From Fen-671 sp963794745 (GTDB taxonomy: Bacteria > Actinomycetota > Acidimicrobiia > Acidimicrobiales > Palsa-688): DNA of 64,000 nt. Under the pieces are notes generated by a model. That model was not told the origin of the DNA. It searched no databases and was given only the letters and a program-made list of their open reading frames with translations. The stretch spans positions 403,647-467,646 of the forward strand of contig CAWCEZ010000006.1 in assembly GCA_963794745.1 (NCBI GenBank), written 5' to 3'. This document shows, piece after piece, positions 62,517-64,000 of the stretch (positions are counted from its first letter, which is position 1; each line of letters starts with the position of its first letter). A program made the position numbers and the translations under genes.

Positions 62517-62711
62517 GTGCCATCGCTGCTGCCACCGCTCGCCCGACGACCGGTTGCAGGTGATCGTCCGATCCCTCCCAGGTACGACCCCGTGCGACAG
62601 GTGAACCAAGTTTGGGAGCGAGGCATGTGGGTCGATTCCTGGGAGGCGACCGATCCTCCGCGGACGAAGAAGGCCGACCACGAGACCGGCGAGGACTCAA
62701 AGGGCGAGTAG
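62517..62711 (+). CDS. Putative graspetide-type precursor peptide
   Basis: 64 residues from GTG 62517. The leader-like part PIPPRYDPVRQVNQVWERGM with WVDSWEA is followed by an acidic/Thr/Lys tail, DPPRTKKADHETGEDSKGE. Precursors of ATP-grasp-modified peptides have this build: a conserved Y-x-P-x-x-Q-x-N-x-V region and a tail rich in T/S/K and D/E that can be joined by ester or amide links. It ends where the ATP-grasp frame begins, which supports the call; the modification itself is inference. Confidence 0.55.
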   Translation: MPSLLPPLARRPVAGDRPIPPRYDPVRQVNQVWERGMWVDSWEATDPPRTKKADHETGEDSKGE

Positions 62712-62712
62712 C

Positions 62713-63629
62713 TCCCTGCTCCCTGTAGCTGTCCTAACCAACCGGCAGGACACCGCAGCCGACGATGTCATCCGTCGCCTTGCAGAAAAAGTGTCCGCGT
62801 CCTGCGCATCAATGCGAGGATGTCGCCCTTTCGTCAGCTCCGACTTGGCGTACAGGGGGCTTTGCGCTTGAACTCGGTGCCATTTGGTGGCGACAGTTTC
62901 AGGTCCCGCACGAGAACTCGCTTGGGCTGCACACCCCGGACGAACTCCTCCTCGTGAGAGCCCAGTGGCGTGCGTGGCTCTCCGTTTCGAGGACAGCGGA
63001 GCGACATCGGTGAATGACAGTTGGTCGGCACGTAAAGCCGAGAACAAGGTCTGTCAACTGCGCTCGGCGACGGCCATCGGCTTCCAGGTTCCAGAAACCG
63101 TTGTCACCAATGACGTAAACACGGCTCGGGACTTCGCGGCAGACCAGCACGGCCGTACTCGAAGTCCCTTTCCAGCGCCTACTTCGAGTTGTCGGACGGT
63201 GGCTTCGTATTCACCCAAGAGCTCACAGAGGAGACACTCTCCGATGCCGCAGCATGGAGCTCCCAGCCGATGATCGTCCATCACGGGTGGCCGGCACGAA
63301 CGTACGGGTCGTGGTCGTTGGGGAGCGCTGCTTCGGTCGTGCTGTGACACGACGGCAGTCGACTGGAGAACCGAGGGAATCCGCTGTAGTTTGGCGCCCC
63401 TGGACCGTGCCCGACGGGTTGGCGGTCCTCTGTCGTGCCTACAACCAACACACGGTACGTTACGCCACGTTCGACTTCATCGACGACGGCGAGGACATCT
63501 GGTTCCTGGAGGCCAACCAGGCAGGCGAATGGCTGTTCATCGATCGTCCCCTCCAGTTGGGCATCTCGGAAGCGATCGCAGACGTTCTAACAGCTTGCGT
63601 TCGGGCAAGTTGCGAGGAGCGACACCTGA
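62713..63629 (+). CDS. ATP-grasp peptide ligase (MvdD/TgmB-like), several frameshifts
   Basis: Reading across frames gives a coherent ~305-residue ATP-grasp enzyme. PVAVLTNRQDTAADDVIRRL AEK is its N-terminal strand-helix; EDVALSSAPTWRTGGFALEL with GAIWWRQFQVP replaces the family's VWYRRP. Then NDSWSARKAENKVCQLRSAT, GFQVPETVVTNDVNTARDF, FVFTQELTEETLSDAAAW, RVVVVGERCFGRAV and the metal-binding FDFIDDGEDIWFLEANQAGE with WLFIDRP (D and E/N). The start is not fixed. TGATG at 63627-63631 would stop it and start the next gene if one more base is missing; as read, the frame runs on. Confidence 0.65.
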
Positions 63630-64000
63630 TGGCCGGCACGCCTACCGGACAGCGACAGGCACTGTCGAGGTTCGTCAAGTGGGTACTGGTGCTCGTGTTC
63701 CCGACCCTCCCCATAACGATCTACAAGAACGCGAAAAAACTCCCCGTCGACACTTCTGACGCCACCTTCAACCGCCTTCGCTCGGAATCGGAGGGTGAGC
63801 TCGGCCAGGGCAACGAAGGGCGGCGGGAAGCGGTGAGCGTCATATACCAGAGCGACATTGACCGTATCGCGGGACTTGAGAGTAAAGCGGTCGGCCTGCT
63901 GAGCGCGGTGGGCATCGTCGCCGCCGGCGCTTTCGTCTGTGTGATCGGGAAACCACCCGCTTCATTTGTCGCGTTCCGTCGCTCTTGCCTACGCCTTGCT
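63629..64000 (+). CDS. Membrane protein next to ATP-grasp gene (runs off window)
   Basis: From ATG 63629 the frame is open to the window edge, ~124 residues. Hydrophobic segment RFVKWVLVLVFPTLPITIYK, a charged linker LRSESEGELGQGNEGRREAV, the helix YQSDIDRIAGLESKAVGLLS and a second span AVGIVAAGAFVCVI. The D-R-x-x-x-L-x-x-K-A pattern before a membrane pair recurs in small two-span bacterial proteins, including some effectors of defence systems; no claim is made. Overlap with the ATP-grasp gene suggests one operon. Confidence 0.5.
   Translation, partial: MAGTPTGQRQALSRFVKWVLVLVFPTLPITIYKNAKKLPVDTSDATFNRLRSESEGELGQGNEGRREAVSVIYQSDIDRIAGLESKAVGLLSAVGIVAAGAFVCVIGKPPASFVAFRRSCLRLA

Overview
The window is high-GC actinobacterial DNA. 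It carries an S-(hydroxymethyl)mycothiol dehydrogenase and a mycothiol-dependent-isomerase-type protein, an actinobacterial ruc/galU/moaA/moaC neighbourhood with a CIRCE operator, and an IclR regulator divergent from leuCD. A deep-branching actinobacterium such as an Acidimicrobiia member is my best guess; this is inference. Many conserved genes (dxs, leuD, moaA, xylG-like, ATP-grasp) are broken by single-base indels, often in G/C runs. I read these mostly as assembly errors, so 'frameshifted' below does not automatically mean dead.

Layout. 1-10.8 kb: mycothiol/formaldehyde dehydrogenase, then a TetR/SDR-rich accessory stretch, a family 2 glycosyltransferase, a thioredoxin-reductase-like flavoprotein and a mycothiol-type isomerase whose tetR partner is cut off. 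11.1-32.8 kb: a polymorphic-toxin island. A 5'-truncated Rhs core with three tandem ~629-bp beta-rich repeats ends in a toxin-like tip. It is followed by five orphan Rhs tip cassettes. All six tips share a block of exactly 117 bp; each orphan also has its own start region and an Arg/Cys-rich leader, and each is followed by a candidate immunity gene. The clearest pair is a GH24-type lysozyme tip with an LprI-type lysozyme inhibitor. Two tips are paralogues and both have a related pleckstrin-like protein nearby. The array is interrupted by a group II intron relic inside IS21-like ends, a vapBC locus broken by an IS3-type transposase, and a Toprim/P-loop protein plus tyrosine recombinase module with an XRE regulator and a second vapBC.

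32.9-39.9 kb: small accessory genes (PH-domain membrane protein, zinc-ribbon protein, resolvase-like domain, NHL-repeat protein, DUF3800 protein, a pair of tail-anchored proteins), an IS481-type element and tRNA-Ala(CGC). 39.9-46.9 kb: a xylose/ribose-type ABC importer in one direction with an OmpR-type regulator and an unusual fusion of a sugar-type ABC ATPase to a GAF/histidine kinase. 47-57.4 kb: housekeeping genes (moaC, moaA, galU, ruc, tldD/tldE, dxs, alpha/beta hydrolase). 57.4-60.4 kb: leucine biosynthesis (IclR regulator, leuC, leuD) and initiator tRNA. 60.9-64 kb: a secreted beta-propeller protein and a probable graspetide-type locus (short acidic-tailed precursor, ATP-grasp ligase, membrane protein) running off the window.
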